52,858 bases of DNA from Bradyrhizobium sp. YR681 (GTDB lineage: Bacteria > Pseudomonadota > Alphaproteobacteria > Rhizobiales > Xanthobacteraceae): contig NZ_AKIY01000292.1 in NCBI RefSeq assembly GCF_000282615.1, forward strand, positions 1-52,858, read 5' to 3'. The notes below the pieces were generated by a model that was not told the DNA's origin, did not search any database, and saw only the letters and a list, made by a program, of their open reading frames with translations. Made by a program: the position numbers and the translations under genes. Below, piece by piece: positions 8,301 to 17,230 of this stretch (its first letter is position 1; every line of letters starts with the position of its first letter).

Positions 8301-11300
8301 CCGCGCCGACGCGCTGCACGGCGATCATCGCGGCGAGCAGGTCAGGCCCGCGCTCGGCGAACAAGGCAACCACGGTCTCGGCGCCGACGCCCTCGCGGGT
8401 CAGCCAGCGCGCGATCGCCTGGCTGCGGCGGGCGAGCTCGCGATAGCTCAGCGAGCTACGCCCGTCCGACACCGCGATCGCGTGCGGCGTTGTCTTCGCC
8501 TTGTGGTAGAAGCGCTCGCTCAAATTGCCGCGCGCGGCGAAATTGGCCGGCACGCCGCGGCCTCTTGCCAGCAATTGCCGGCGTTCGGCCTCGGTCAGCA
8601 GCGGCAGGCGCGAGATGCGCTGCTCGGGATCGGCGATGACGGCTTTGAGCAGGGTCTTGAACTGGCTGGCCATGCCTTCGATGGTCGCCGCGTCGAACAG
8701 ATCGATGGCGTATTCGAAGAAGCCGGTGAAACGGCCGTCGGCCTCGACCAGTTCGAGCGTGATATCGAAGCGGGCAACTCCTGGGTCGACCTCCAGGCGC
8801 CGGGTCGACAGGCCGGGAAAACGCGCCGCTTCGATCGAGGCGTTCTGGAGGATGAACATGATCCGGAACAGCGGATTGCCGTCGCTCCGCCGCGCAATCT
8901 GGAGCGCGCGCAGCACCTCCTCAATGGGGAGGTCCTGATTGCGATAGGCATCCAGCGTAACCTGCCGCACCCGCCGCAACATCTCGCCAAAACCGGGATC
9001 GCCGCCAAAATCGTTGCGCAGGATCAGGGTGTTGGCGAACAGCCCGATCAGGCGCTCGCTCTCGATCTGGTTGCGGTTGGCGATCAGCGATCCGGTCGCG
9101 ACGTCCTCGTGTGCGGTGTGACGGAACAGCAGGCACTGGAACACCGCGAGCAGCGTCATGAACGGCGTGACGCCCTGATCCTGACTCAACGCGCGGACAT
9201 CACCCGAGAGGGCCTTGGAGAACTCGAAATAGTGACGGGCGCCGTGACCGCTCCAGACCTCCGGCCTTGGCCGGTCGGTCCGCAGCGGCAGCGTGGTGAC
9301 GCCGTCGAGCTGCGTCCGCCAGTAGTCGAGCTGTTCCTTCGCCGCCGGCGTCTGCGCCCAGCTCTGCTGCCAGAGCGCGAAGTCGCGATATTGGAAAGCG
9401 GACGAGGGGATTGCCGCCACGCTCTTCTTTCGCGCAGCAGAATAATGCGCGGCAAGCTCTTCCCAGAACAGCCGCTGCGACCAGCCGTCAGTGACGAGGT
9501 GATGGACGTTCACCACCAGCGCGTGGCTGGATTTGTCGAACGACAGCAGCGTGACCTTGAGCGGCGCCTCGTGCGCCAGGTCGAACTCGTACTGCGCGAG
9601 CTTGAGCGCCTCGCGCCGGATCACCGCGGTCTGCTTGTCCGCAGCGCACGGCTTGAGCTTGATCCGTTCGAACTTTGGCGGTGCCTGCAGCGCGCGTTGG
9701 ACCGGCTCCCCCTGCCGTTCGACGAAGACCGAGCGCAGCGCCTCGTGGCGCGCGCAGATCGCGGTGAGGCTTGCGGACAGCGCAGCGATGTCGACCGGGC
9801 CCTTGAGGAGCGCGACTTCGACGACGTTGTAATTGTAGCGGGTCGGGTCGAGCCGCGACAGCAGGTACATGCGCTGCTGCTGGAACGACAGCGGCGCATC
9901 CGCTGCCGCCGTCTGGCGCCACGACGGCAGCATCGTCTGGCGATGGGTCGTCGCGGTCTCGATCCGGGCCGCAAGCGCCGAGACCGTGGCGCAATCAAAG
10001 ATGTCCTCGAACGAGAAGTCGACGTTGAAGCGTTCGCGCAGGCGCGAGCGCATCTGCGTCGCCGCGAGCGAATCGGCGCCGAGCGCAAAGACGTCCTGAT
10101 CGACGCCGACCTGCGGCAGTTCCAGCAGACCAGCCCAGATCGCAGCAAGCTGGGTCTCCAGCGCGTTGCGCGGCAGCTGCGCCTCGTCGCGGTCGTCCAC
10201 CGTCGCGATCAGCTCGGCCAGCGCGTTGCGCTTGACCTTGCCGCTGGCGCCCTTCGGCAGCGCCGCCACGCTGCGGATCAGGCTCGGCACCTTGTAGGCC
10301 GCAAGGCGTTTTCGCGCGAACTGGCGCAACTGGTCCGAGGTCGCCTCGGAATTCGGTCGCAGCACCACCACGGCGGCGACGTTCTCGCCGAGCTTCGGGT
10401 GCGGGACGGCGAACACGCCGGCCTCCAGCACCGCCGGATGGCCGAGCAGGACCTCTTCCACCTCGAGCGGCGAGATTTTCTGGCCGCCGCGGTTGATGAC
10501 GTCCTTGATGCGGCCGACGATGAAGAGATAGCCGTCGGCATCGAGATAGCCGAGATCGCCGGTACGGAACCAGCCGCCGCGGAATGCGGCCTGCGTCGCC
10601 GCCTCGTCATTGTAATAGCCGCGGCTCATGTTCGGCCCGCGCAGCATGATCTCGCCATGCGCGCCGCTCGCAAGCGTGCGGCCGGTCTCGTCCATGATCG
10701 CGATCTCGGGGCCAGCGGCGCGCCCCACCGATCCGATCTTGCGCAGCTCGAACGGATTGGCCGCGATCTGCGAGGCTGCTTCGGTCATGCCGTAGGTTTC
10801 GAGCACGGGAACGCCGAACATCGCCTCCAGCCCGTTCAGGATCGCGGGTGCCAGCGAGGACGAGGCCGAGCGAATCACGCGCAGCGACGAGGACCGGGCA
10901 CGGTCCGGGTTCGCTTCGGCCGCCGTCAGCAGTGCGCGATGAATGGTCGGCACCGCCGTGTACCAGGTCGGTTGCAGCTCCCGCATCCAGCCGAAGAAGG
11001 ACGATGCGTCGAAGCCGTCGGTGCAGATCACGCTGGAGCCCGCGGCCAGCGCCGTCAGCAGGCCGGAGATCAGCCCATGGGCGTGAAACAGCGGCAGGGC
11101 GTTGAGCAGGCGATCGTGGGGCCCGAGCGACAGCACGCGGCCGGCATTGGTGGCGGACAGGCACACATTGCGATGCGTCAGCGGCACCATTTTCGGCCGC
11201 GCCGCCGTGCCTGACGTCAGCAGGATGAACGCATCGTCGTCGCCGCGCGAGGCACCGCTGGCGCAGGCAGGTCCGATCACCGGACCGATGAACGCGCAGC

Positions 11301-11778
11301 CGCCGAGATCGTCTTGCGGCCCCGGCACGAAATCGATCACCGCGATATCCAGTGCCCTGGCGACATCGCGGCTCGGCGCGTTCATGTCGGCCCGGGTGAC
11401 GAGCGCCTTCAGCTTCAATTCGCTGAAATAGCGCTGCAGCTCGTCCGCGGTCAGATCGGGATTGACGGGGACGCAGGCGCCGCTCGATGCGACTGCGATC
11501 AGTGCCAGCGCACTTTCGGCGCCGCGCGGCAGTGCAACAGCGATCCGGTCGGCAGGTGCGATGCCGAGCCCGCGCAGCGTGCGGACCAGGTCCTGTGTCC
11601 GCTCACCAAGCGCGCCATAGGTGAGAGCTGGCCGGCCCGGTGCCATGAGGGCGGGCGCCGCCGGTGTCTTGCGGGCGTAGAAGTCGAGAAGGGCGCCGAT
11701 ACTTGCGAATATCTTCGTTTCGGCGCGCCCGCCGCCTGATCCTTCTTCCGCTCCGGATGCAATGTCCGACAACGCCAT
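5335..11778 (-). CDS. Nonribosomal peptide synthetase, A-T-C-A-T-C, no thioesterase
   Basis: This 2147-residue synthetase (ATG at 11778; a TTG at 11811 is an alternative) has, in order: an adenylation/acyl-CoA-ligase domain (about 20-500; LLTSGTAARPKMVPLTH), carrier domain 1 (FALGADSL, Ser570), a condensation domain (about 620-1060; intact HHLVTDGWS), adenylation domain 2 (about 1075-1585; LVYTSGSSGAPKGVM, NAYGASE, NAHGKIDR), carrier domain 2 (LGGHSL, Ser1640) and a terminal condensation domain (HHAVADGWS). The first A domain resembles oxalyl-CoA-synthetase-type ligases (PLFHAHGLISGLL, MTEAASQIAANP) rather than amino-acid A domains. In A2 the segment FVISVW replaces FDxSVW, so the alpha-amine-binding aspartate is valine. 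There is no thioesterase or reductase, so release is presumably by the last C domain using a free amine. A phosphopantetheinyl transferase and a monooxygenase lie downstream. Product unknown. Confidence 0.93.
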   Translation of the reverse strand: MALSDIASGAEEGSGGGRAETKIFASIGALLDFYARKTPAAPALMAPGRPALTYGALGERTQDLVRTLRGLGIAPADRIAVALPRGAESALALIAVASSGACVPVNPDLTADELQRYFSELKLKALVTRADMNAPSRDVARALDIAVIDFVPGPQDDLGGCAFIGPVIGPACASGASRGDDDAFILLTSGTAARPKMVPLTHRNVCLSATNAGRVLSLGPHDRLLNALPLFHAHGLISGLLTALAAGSSVICTDGFDASSFFGWMRELQPTWYTAVPTIHRALLTAAEANPDRARSSSLRVIRSASSSLAPAILNGLEAMFGVPVLETYGMTEAASQIAANPFELRKIGSVGRAAGPEIAIMDETGRTLASGAHGEIMLRGPNMSRGYYNDEAATQAAFRGGWFRTGDLGYLDADGYLFIVGRIKDVINRGGQKISPLEVEEVLLGHPAVLEAGVFAVPHPKLGENVAAVVVLRPNSEATSDQLRQFARKRLAAYKVPSLIRSVAALPKGASGKVKRNALAELIATVDDRDEAQLPRNALETQLAAIWAGLLELPQVGVDQDVFALGADSLAATQMRSRLRERFNVDFSFEDIFDCATVSALAARIETATTHRQTMLPSWRQTAAADAPLSFQQQRMYLLSRLDPTRYNYNVVEVALLKGPVDIAALSASLTAICARHEALRSVFVERQGEPVQRALQAPPKFERIKLKPCAADKQTAVIRREALKLAQYEFDLAHEAPLKVTLLSFDKSSHALVVNVHHLVTDGWSQRLFWEELAAHYSAARKKSVAAIPSSAFQYRDFALWQQSWAQTPAAKEQLDYWRTQLDGVTTLPLRTDRPRPEVWSGHGARHYFEFSKALSGDVRALSQDQGVTPFMTLLAVFQCLLFRHTAHEDVATGSLIANRNQIESERLIGLFANTLILRNDFGGDPGFGEMLRRVRQVTLDAYRNQDLPIEEVLRALQIARRSDGNPLFRIMFILQNASIEAARFPGLSTRRLEVDPGVARFDITLELVEADGRFTGFFEYAIDLFDAATIEGMASQFKTLLKAVIADPEQRISRLPLLTEAERRQLLARGRGVPANFAARGNLSERFYHKAKTTPHAIAVSDGRSSLSYRELARRSQAIARWLTREGVGAETVVALFAERGPDLLAAMIAVQRVGAAFLNLDPDQPPARLATILGSSCARMLLTGRAQSPMVAALLEPLVERIHVAELDDMIALGTTKPARIARRTASSLAYLVYTSGSSGAPKGVMIEQRGLSNHLASLISELGLSARDVIAQTAPQSFVISVWQFLAGPMVGARVHICSNAIVQDPILLAQEIEREDITVLEIVPSLLRVILDRMDEAQVRRAFAKLRLLISTGEPLPVDLCRGWFACCPKVPLINAYGASECSDDVSLHRLTRAPAVTTTNVPVGAALPNTQLHVLDQNLQPLPVGVTGELCITGAGVGRGYINDPAQSRQRFIPDPFARQEGARLYRTGDLARRRADGTIECLGRADHQVKVRGYRVELKEIENALADHPAVRAGIVEPRREAGGDVRLIAHIVARTGSRSSASELREFLKSRVPGHAIPSAFLFLDQMPLNAHGKIDRSALLAPAQQEASGPDAAVPARHFTEKVLSDIWIDLLKVDSLGVTDNFFDLGGHSLLAGQAMARVARALGVSLPIKTIFEAPTIEELARRVDEAVAAKPRTPAASVPRLADSGLPTLSVAQDQMMRIEQNLPGLPLFNLPFAFHLHGPLDPAILAQAFGDIVRRHESLRTGFGWNGEEPVSRVATPSELGPVLTVEVIGDGHPHNNKRRRALESRKIDLLIQQETYTPFDMARPPLLRARLLRLHADDHVLLLTLHHAVADGWSIGVLFEELSSRYAALAGRPSVPLPKLPPAFSDVARWQRWWCGTDTARRQVADWTGNLRGAAPIFDGKASPGASTGHHPVSLERELIGRLTAFAGQHNSTLFMCLLTGLKALLLARTGRSDMSIATAMANRAQPDTDRIVGPFENTVIVRTRITPDLSFAQALARVRQSVLDAHARQELPFNILADHLEQEGIDPAALLQVYFTLQNPLRQPLDLPDITMESIGNVAREGQPVLPIDQTWLSLMLKERPTGITGSCNYKGDLLDGDTVGAWMADLVALLGAAVTQPHTPLGRLLVRKAA

Positions 11779-11913
11779 TCCCTTTTGATCTGATTGGGCT
11801 ATTCTTCCCAAGAGTTAGGGAACGCGTCCAGTCTGAGGTGAAGTTCGGGCCCCAAAATCTGTGGTTGAGGGGCCTAAAGCCCTTCGACGGAGTGATGGTC
11901 GGGCAGAATCACC

Positions 11914-14900
11914 ATGCTGGAGAATGAGCCTGTTACGGGAACGGAAGGCGGGCTGAAGCGCTGGCTCGAGGGTATTGGCCTCGGCCACTATGCCGATCTC
12001 TTCGCCCAGCACCGCCTCGATCTTGATGTGGTGGGTGACCTGACCGAAGCCGATCTGCTGGAACTCGGATTGCCGCTGGGCGACCGCAAGCGGCTCCGGC
12101 GCGCGATGGCGGCCCTGTTCCAGGCCGAAACTGCGGAGCCGCCGGCGGCAACGGCGCGCCCGCAGGTCCGGACCGAGGTCGGGGCCGAACGGCGCCAGCT
12201 CACCACCATGTTCTGCGACATGGTCGATTCGACCGCGCTCTCGGCGCAATTCGATCCGGAAGACGTGCGCGACATGATCGCGAGTTTTCGCGAGACCTGC
12301 GTCCGGGTGGTGAAGCACTACGAAGGTTTCGCCGCCCGTTTCGTCGGCGACGGCATTTTGGTCTATTTCGGCTATCCGACGGCTCATGAGGACGACGCCG
12401 AGCGCGCGGTGCGTGCCGGGCTCGAGATCGTGCGGGTGCTGTCCACCGCGCGCGCGGTCGAGCCGCGGGGCGCGCTCAGCCACTCGCCCGCCGTCCGCAT
12501 TGGCATTGCCACCGGTCTCGTCGTGGTCGGCGATCTCGTGGGGCAGGGCACCGAGGAGCGCGACTCCGCCGTGGGAGAAACCGTCAATCTCGCCGCGCGT
12601 CTGCAGGGCCTGGCGCCGCCGAACGGCGTCGTGATCTCGGCCTCGACGCAGTCACTGCTGAAGGGAAAGTTCGACTATCGCAATCTCGGCGTCCACGCGT
12701 TGAAGGGCATCTCGGAGAAGGCGCAAGCCTGGCATGTGGTGCGTGCCTCGCGGGTCGAGACCCGCTTTGCCGCCGCGATGGGGACGCGGCTGACGCCGCT
12801 CGTCAACCGCGAGGAGGAGATCGCGCTGCTGATGGGGCGCTGGCAGCAGGTCAAGGAGGGCGACGGCCAGGTCGTCGTCAAGTTCGGCGAGCCCGGCATC
12901 GGCAAGTCGCGCATCATCCAGGAGATTTTCGAGCGGATCGCGGGCGACCGGCATGGCCAGGTCTCGTTCCAGTGCTCGCCCTATTACACGTCCACGGCAT
13001 TCTATCCATTCTCCGAGCAGCTCAAATTCTCGCTCGGCCTGGACCGCGAAGATGCCTCCGCGCAGTCGCTGGCAAGCCTGGAGACTGCGATCGCCGCCGC
13101 TCATGGCGATATCGAGCAGATCACGCCGCTGTTTGCGGCGCTGTTGTCGATTCCGACCGGAGATCGCTATCCGCCGCTCGAGCTGTCGCCGCAGCAGCAG
13201 AAGGATGCGACCGTCGCGGCGCTGGTCAATCATTTCCTCGGCCTTGCGCGCGAGATGCCGTTGGTGATCGCGCTCGAGGATCTGCACTGGATCGACCCGA
13301 CCTCACGCGAGGTCGTCGACCTCCTGGTCGACCGCGTGCAGAACCGGCCGGTCTTTGTCATCATCACTGCGCGTTCCGAATTCCAGCCGAGCTGGAACGC
13401 GCATTCGCACATCACGACGCTGGTGCTGAACCGCCTGAGCCGGCAGCTGCGTACGACGATGGTCGAGCGCGTCGCCGGGAGGGAGCTGCCCAAGGAGGTC
13501 GTCGAGGAGATCATCGTCAAGACCGACGGCGTGCCGCTGTTCCTGGAAGAGCTGACCAAGACCGTTCTCGAATCCAACCTGCTGACCGAGCGGCACGGGC
13601 GTTACGTGCTGTCGGGCCCGTGGCGGCAGCTCGCCATCCCGGCAACGCTGACGGACTCGCTGATGGCGCGGCTCGACCGCATGGGTCCGTTCAAGCGCAT
13701 CGCGCAGATCGGTGCCACCATCGGCCGCGAGTTCTCCTACGAGACGCTCCAGGCCGTCGCCAACACGCCGGCGGAGCAGATCGAGGCCGCGCTCAATCAT
13801 CTGGAGGAGGCCGGGCTGATCATGCGCCGGGGCCATCCGCCCGATGCGCTCTACTCCTTCAAGCACGTGATGATCCAGAACGCCGCGCATGAGAGCCTGC
13901 TGCACAGCGAGCGGCGCAAGCTGCATGCGCGGATCGCGCAGGTGCTTGCCGAGATGTATCCGGAGAAGACCGACCGCGAACCGGAGCTGCTCGCCCATCA
14001 TCTGACCGAGTCGGGCCAGAGCGAGGGGGCGGCGAGCTTCTGGCTCAAGGCTGGCAAGCAGGCGGCCAAGAGCGGCGCCAATCTGGAGGCGATCGGCCAT
14101 CTGCGCCGCGGCCTCAGCGTCGTGCAGGCCAATGCACGCATGCAGGGGGCCGACGAGATGGAGCTCGAGCTGCGCATCGCGCTCGGCAACGCGTTGATTG
14201 CGGCCAAGGGCTATGCGGTGCAGGAGGTCGAGGAGAACTACATCCGCGCGCTCGAGCTCGGCCAGCAGCTCGACGACGACGAAAAGGCTTTTGCCGCCAC
14301 CCGCGGCCTCTGGGTCTGCCATTTCATCCGCGCCGATCTCACCCGCGCGCACGATCTCAGCGTCGAGCTGCTGAAGTTCGCCAAGCGCGAGCGCCTGAAC
14401 GAGGGGACGCAGCCGGCGCAGCAGACCGGCTATCTGATCGAGGCGCATCGCTCGATCGCGATGACCATGCTCTATCGCGGGCGCTTTGCTGCTGCACAGC
14501 ATCATTTGCATCGCTGCATCAACCTCTACAGCCCCGATCTGCACTCCGATCTGATGGAGCGGCACGGCACCGATCCCGGCGTCGTTTCGCTCTCCTATCT
14601 CGGCTATCTGCTGTGGTTCCTGGGCCGGCCCGACGCGGCGCGCCAGCACAGCGAGCAGGCCATCCTGCATGCGGAGAAGATCCGCCATCCGTTCTCGCTC
14701 GCCTTCGCGCTCGTGTTCGGCGCCTATCTCTGCCAGCATCTGCGGGATATCGAGGGCACGCGCGACCATGCCAACCGCGCCATGATCATCGCCACCGAGC
14801 ACAATTTCCTGCACTGGAAGCAGCAGGCCGCGATCCTGCGCGGCTGGGCGCTGGCCCAGCTCGGCGAGGCCGACGAGGGTATCAGCCAGATGCGCTTCGG

Positions 14901-15381
14901 CCTCGACGAATACGAGGCGATGGATTCCTGGCTCGCCGGCTGCTGGTTCCGCTGCCTGCTGGCGGAAGCCTACGCCAAGGTCGGGATGCGCGAGGCCGCC
15001 TTGCGCGCGCTGGACGGTGCGCTCGCGACCGCGCGAAGGACCGGCGATCACTCCTACCTCGCCGAAGTCTATCGCCTGCAAGGCGAGATCACGCTGTCGG
15101 CCGGCGATCCGGTCTCGGTGCAGGAGGCCGAGGATCTGTTCGACCTGTCGCTGGAAACGGCGCGCAAGCAGGGCGCGCTGTCCTGGGAACTTCGCACCGC
15201 CGTCAGCCTGGCGCGCCTGTCGCACGAGGCCGGCAAGCGCGAACATGCAAGTCTCTTGTTGGTGCCGATCGTCGGCAAATTCAACGAGGGATTCCTGACA
15301 CCCGACCTGAAGCAGGCGATGCAGCTCGTGCACGAGCTCGGTGGCGAGGCGCCTGTTCGTCACCAGGCCGATCCGGTGTGA
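11914..15381 (+). CDS. SAM domain / class III adenylate cyclase / AAA ATPase / TPR signalling protein
   Basis: This 1155-residue protein combines a SAM domain (about residues 8-65, LKRWLEGIGLGHYADLFAQH), a class III nucleotide cyclase domain (about 88-270; metal aspartates in FCDMVDST and FVGDGILVYFGYP), an AAA-type ATPase (about 300-560; Walker A GEPGIGKSR; VIALEDLHWIDP as Walker B region) and a long alpha-helical TPR-like C-terminus. It is expected to be soluble. The architecture is that of the large cyclase-ATPase-TPR regulators common in rhizobia, thought to make cAMP in response to a signal sensed through the ATPase/TPR part. It is transcribed away from the synthetase gene. Its stop shares one base with the start of the next gene (TGATG), so they are co-translated. 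The signal it senses is unknown. Confidence 0.92.
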   Translation: MLENEPVTGTEGGLKRWLEGIGLGHYADLFAQHRLDLDVVGDLTEADLLELGLPLGDRKRLRRAMAALFQAETAEPPAATARPQVRTEVGAERRQLTTMFCDMVDSTALSAQFDPEDVRDMIASFRETCVRVVKHYEGFAARFVGDGILVYFGYPTAHEDDAERAVRAGLEIVRVLSTARAVEPRGALSHSPAVRIGIATGLVVVGDLVGQGTEERDSAVGETVNLAARLQGLAPPNGVVISASTQSLLKGKFDYRNLGVHALKGISEKAQAWHVVRASRVETRFAAAMGTRLTPLVNREEEIALLMGRWQQVKEGDGQVVVKFGEPGIGKSRIIQEIFERIAGDRHGQVSFQCSPYYTSTAFYPFSEQLKFSLGLDREDASAQSLASLETAIAAAHGDIEQITPLFAALLSIPTGDRYPPLELSPQQQKDATVAALVNHFLGLAREMPLVIALEDLHWIDPTSREVVDLLVDRVQNRPVFVIITARSEFQPSWNAHSHITTLVLNRLSRQLRTTMVERVAGRELPKEVVEEIIVKTDGVPLFLEELTKTVLESNLLTERHGRYVLSGPWRQLAIPATLTDSLMARLDRMGPFKRIAQIGATIGREFSYETLQAVANTPAEQIEAALNHLEEAGLIMRRGHPPDALYSFKHVMIQNAAHESLLHSERRKLHARIAQVLAEMYPEKTDREPELLAHHLTESGQSEGAASFWLKAGKQAAKSGANLEAIGHLRRGLSVVQANARMQGADEMELELRIALGNALIAAKGYAVQEVEENYIRALELGQQLDDDEKAFAATRGLWVCHFIRADLTRAHDLSVELLKFAKRERLNEGTQPAQQTGYLIEAHRSIAMTMLYRGRFAAAQHHLHRCINLYSPDLHSDLMERHGTDPGVVSLSYLGYLLWFLGRPDAARQHSEQAILHAEKIRHPFSLAFALVFGAYLCQHLRDIEGTRDHANRAMIIATEHNFLHWKQQAAILRGWALAQLGEADEGISQMRFGLDEYEAMDSWLAGCWFRCLLAEAYAKVGMREAALRALDGALATARRTGDHSYLAEVYRLQGEITLSAGDPVSVQEAEDLFDLSLETARKQGALSWELRTAVSLARLSHEAGKREHASLLLVPIVGKFNEGFLTPDLKQAMQLVHELGGEAPVRHQADPV

Positions 15382-16175
15382 TGAGCGATCTTGCCGCCGC
15401 GCGTGCGCGCTACGTGGAGAGAATCGCAAAACGCGAGCGGATTGCCTCCAGGCGCCTGCTCGAGGCGCTCGCCGCCGTTCCGCGCGAAAACTTTCTGGCA
15501 AGGGGACCCTGGCGGATCAAGAGCGAGGCGGGGAGCAGCTATCGGCTGACGCCGGATGCCGATCCCGTTCACCTCTACGACAATGTGCTGGTCGCGATCG
15601 ACGCGCGCCGCAAGCTCGACACCGGGCTGCCGAGCCTGTGGGCGCATTTCATCGATGTGCTCGACGTCAAGCAGGGGGATGGTGTCATACAGATTGGCTG
15701 CGGGCTCGGCTATTTCTCCGCGGTCCTGTCGCACATCGTGGGACCAAAGGGCAGGGTGCACGCCGTCGAATGCGACGAGCGGCTCGCCGCTCGTGCCGCG
15801 GACTATCTTGGCGGCTATCGCAACGTCGCGGTCGTCCATGGCGACGGGTGCGAGGGGATCGGCGAGGCCGCCGACGTGATCATCGTCCACGCCGGCTTCT
15901 CACACCCGCATCCGCTCTGGCTCCAGTCGCTGCGTCCGCGCGGCCGGCTCCTGGTGCCGCTGACCCAGCGCGACCGCGAAGGCGCCGCCCTCAAGATCAC
16001 GCGCAAGGGGAAAGGTTTCGAAGCCGAGGCGGTGCAGCAGATCCGGATCTTCCCCGGCCGGGGCCGCGGCGCCACCGCACTCGACGACCGCGTCGCCGAC
16101 TGGTGGCAGCGCGCCTCCGCCTTGGCCCCGCTGCGCTTCCGTGGCATCGAGCAGGGACTGCCGACGGACGGCTAA
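15381..16175 (+). CDS. Protein-L-isoaspartate O-methyltransferase-like SAM methyltransferase
   Basis: The ATG at 15381 overlaps the preceding stop by one base, giving 264 residues. The N-terminal part (LEALAAVPRENFLARGPW) resembles the PIMT N-terminus, which normally reads xPRExFV. A Rossmann SAM-binding motif VIQIGCGLGYFSAVL and acidic strand HAVECDERLA follow, with VVHGDGCEG as the third motif. In PIMT-type enzymes the methyl group goes to isoaspartyl residues, but this branch lacks the usual short consensus before motif I, so a different substrate is possible. Tight coupling to the cyclase/ATPase gene suggests a shared role, possibly modification of that signalling protein or its partner; this is speculation. 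Confidence 0.75.
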   Translation: MSDLAAARARYVERIAKRERIASRRLLEALAAVPRENFLARGPWRIKSEAGSSYRLTPDADPVHLYDNVLVAIDARRKLDTGLPSLWAHFIDVLDVKQGDGVIQIGCGLGYFSAVLSHIVGPKGRVHAVECDERLAARAADYLGGYRNVAVVHGDGCEGIGEAADVIIVHAGFSHPHPLWLQSLRPRGRLLVPLTQRDREGAALKITRKGKGFEAEAVQQIRIFPGRGRGATALDDRVADWWQRASALAPLRFRGIEQGLPTDG

Positions 16176-16270
16176 TGCTTCGTTTCATTTTACCTTGATT
16201 GCGAATGTAAGTATCCAACGCCTCCCGGCGCGGCTATGACTGCGGCTTGATGGCCATTTGAGCACGCTCC

Positions 16271-17230
16271 ATGCATTCCGTTGCACTGCTGACTGCCAGC
16301 TATGCCAAGGATATCGAACGCTTTTCGCTGCTCAGCGAGAGCATCGACACCTGGCTGACGGGATACACGCGGCATTATGTTCTCGTTAACGATGACGACT
16401 TGCCGCTGTTCGCGCGGTTCGCGTCCGACAAGCGCGTCATCGTTCCGGCCTCGCGCTACCTGCCGAAATGGCTCTTCGCGCTGCCGCCGGCGCTTCAGTT
16501 CATCAGCAATCGCCGGGTCTGGGTATCGCTGCTGTCGTCACCCGTGCACGGCTGGCACATCCAGCAGATCCTCAAGATCGCCGGCGTCCTCAACGCGCCC
16601 GAGCAGCGCGTCTGCATCCTGGACTCGGACAATCTGTTCTTCCGCGAGTTCGACGTCGGCCAATATGCCGGCGGCGAGACAACGCCGCTGTTCGTCACGC
16701 CAAAGGGGATCGACGCCGACCACCCCCTGCATGTGCTGTGGCTCCGCACCGTCGATCAGCTCCTCGGTATCAGGCAGCGCGCGTTCCCGGCAGACGACTA
16801 TGTCGGCAACGCGCTGGTCTGGGACAAGGATGCCGCGCGGGCGATGACCGATTCCATCAAGTCGGCGACCGGCCTGAGCTGGGCCCTGGCGCTGTGCCGG
16901 AAGAAGAAATTCTCCGAGTATCTGCTGTACGGAAACTTCGTCGCGAACTCGCCGGACCATCTGGCGCGGCATCGGGTCACCGAGGACAGCATCGCCGTCT
17001 CGCATTGGGACGATACGCGCCTCGATCGTCCGGCCATCGAGGCGCTGATGCGGGCCGCCTCGCCCGAGCAGGTCGCGCTCTGCATCCAGTCCTATTCGTC
17101 GACCTCGATCGACGACATCCGCGATGTGTTCCGTCTCAGCTCGCGCGATCGTCGCGGCCCGAGCCTGTCGCCCGACCATGTCGGCGATGAGGCCGGAATC
17201 GAAGTGCGAACGCGCCAGGCTCCGCGTTAA
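16271..17230 (+). CDS. DUF6492-like putative glycosyltransferase
   Basis: This 319-residue protein opens with VALLTASYAKDIERFSLLSESID and contains a short acidic CILDSDNLFF motif that looks like the DxD metal/sugar-nucleotide site of GT-A glycosyltransferases. It resembles the proteins grouped as DUF6492 in Bradyrhizobium, which I recognise by the N-terminal pattern (TASY, then RHYVLVNDDD). It has no signal peptide or membrane segment. The 3' end overlaps the convergent xylanase gene by 4 bp. Neighbouring polysaccharide genes support a role in surface glycan synthesis. No clear ribosome binding site is seen before the ATG. Confidence 0.65.
   Translation: MHSVALLTASYAKDIERFSLLSESIDTWLTGYTRHYVLVNDDDLPLFARFASDKRVIVPASRYLPKWLFALPPALQFISNRRVWVSLLSSPVHGWHIQQILKIAGVLNAPEQRVCILDSDNLFFREFDVGQYAGGETTPLFVTPKGIDADHPLHVLWLRTVDQLLGIRQRAFPADDYVGNALVWDKDAARAMTDSIKSATGLSWALALCRKKKFSEYLLYGNFVANSPDHLARHRVTEDSIAVSHWDDTRLDRPAIEALMRAASPEQVALCIQSYSSTSIDDIRDVFRLSSRDRRGPSLSPDHVGDEAGIEVRTRQAPR

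Noticed and set aside
8206..11214. 1002-codon plus-strand ORF opposite the synthetase
   Set aside because: Antisense shadow of a clear NRPS reading frame; composition is Arg/Gly/Ala-rich without any domain pattern, as expected from GC-biased third positions.
13303..15501. 732-codon minus-strand ORF
   Set aside because: Shadow of the TPR region of the SAM/cyclase/AAA protein; repeated His/Arg/Gln-rich composition, no motifs.
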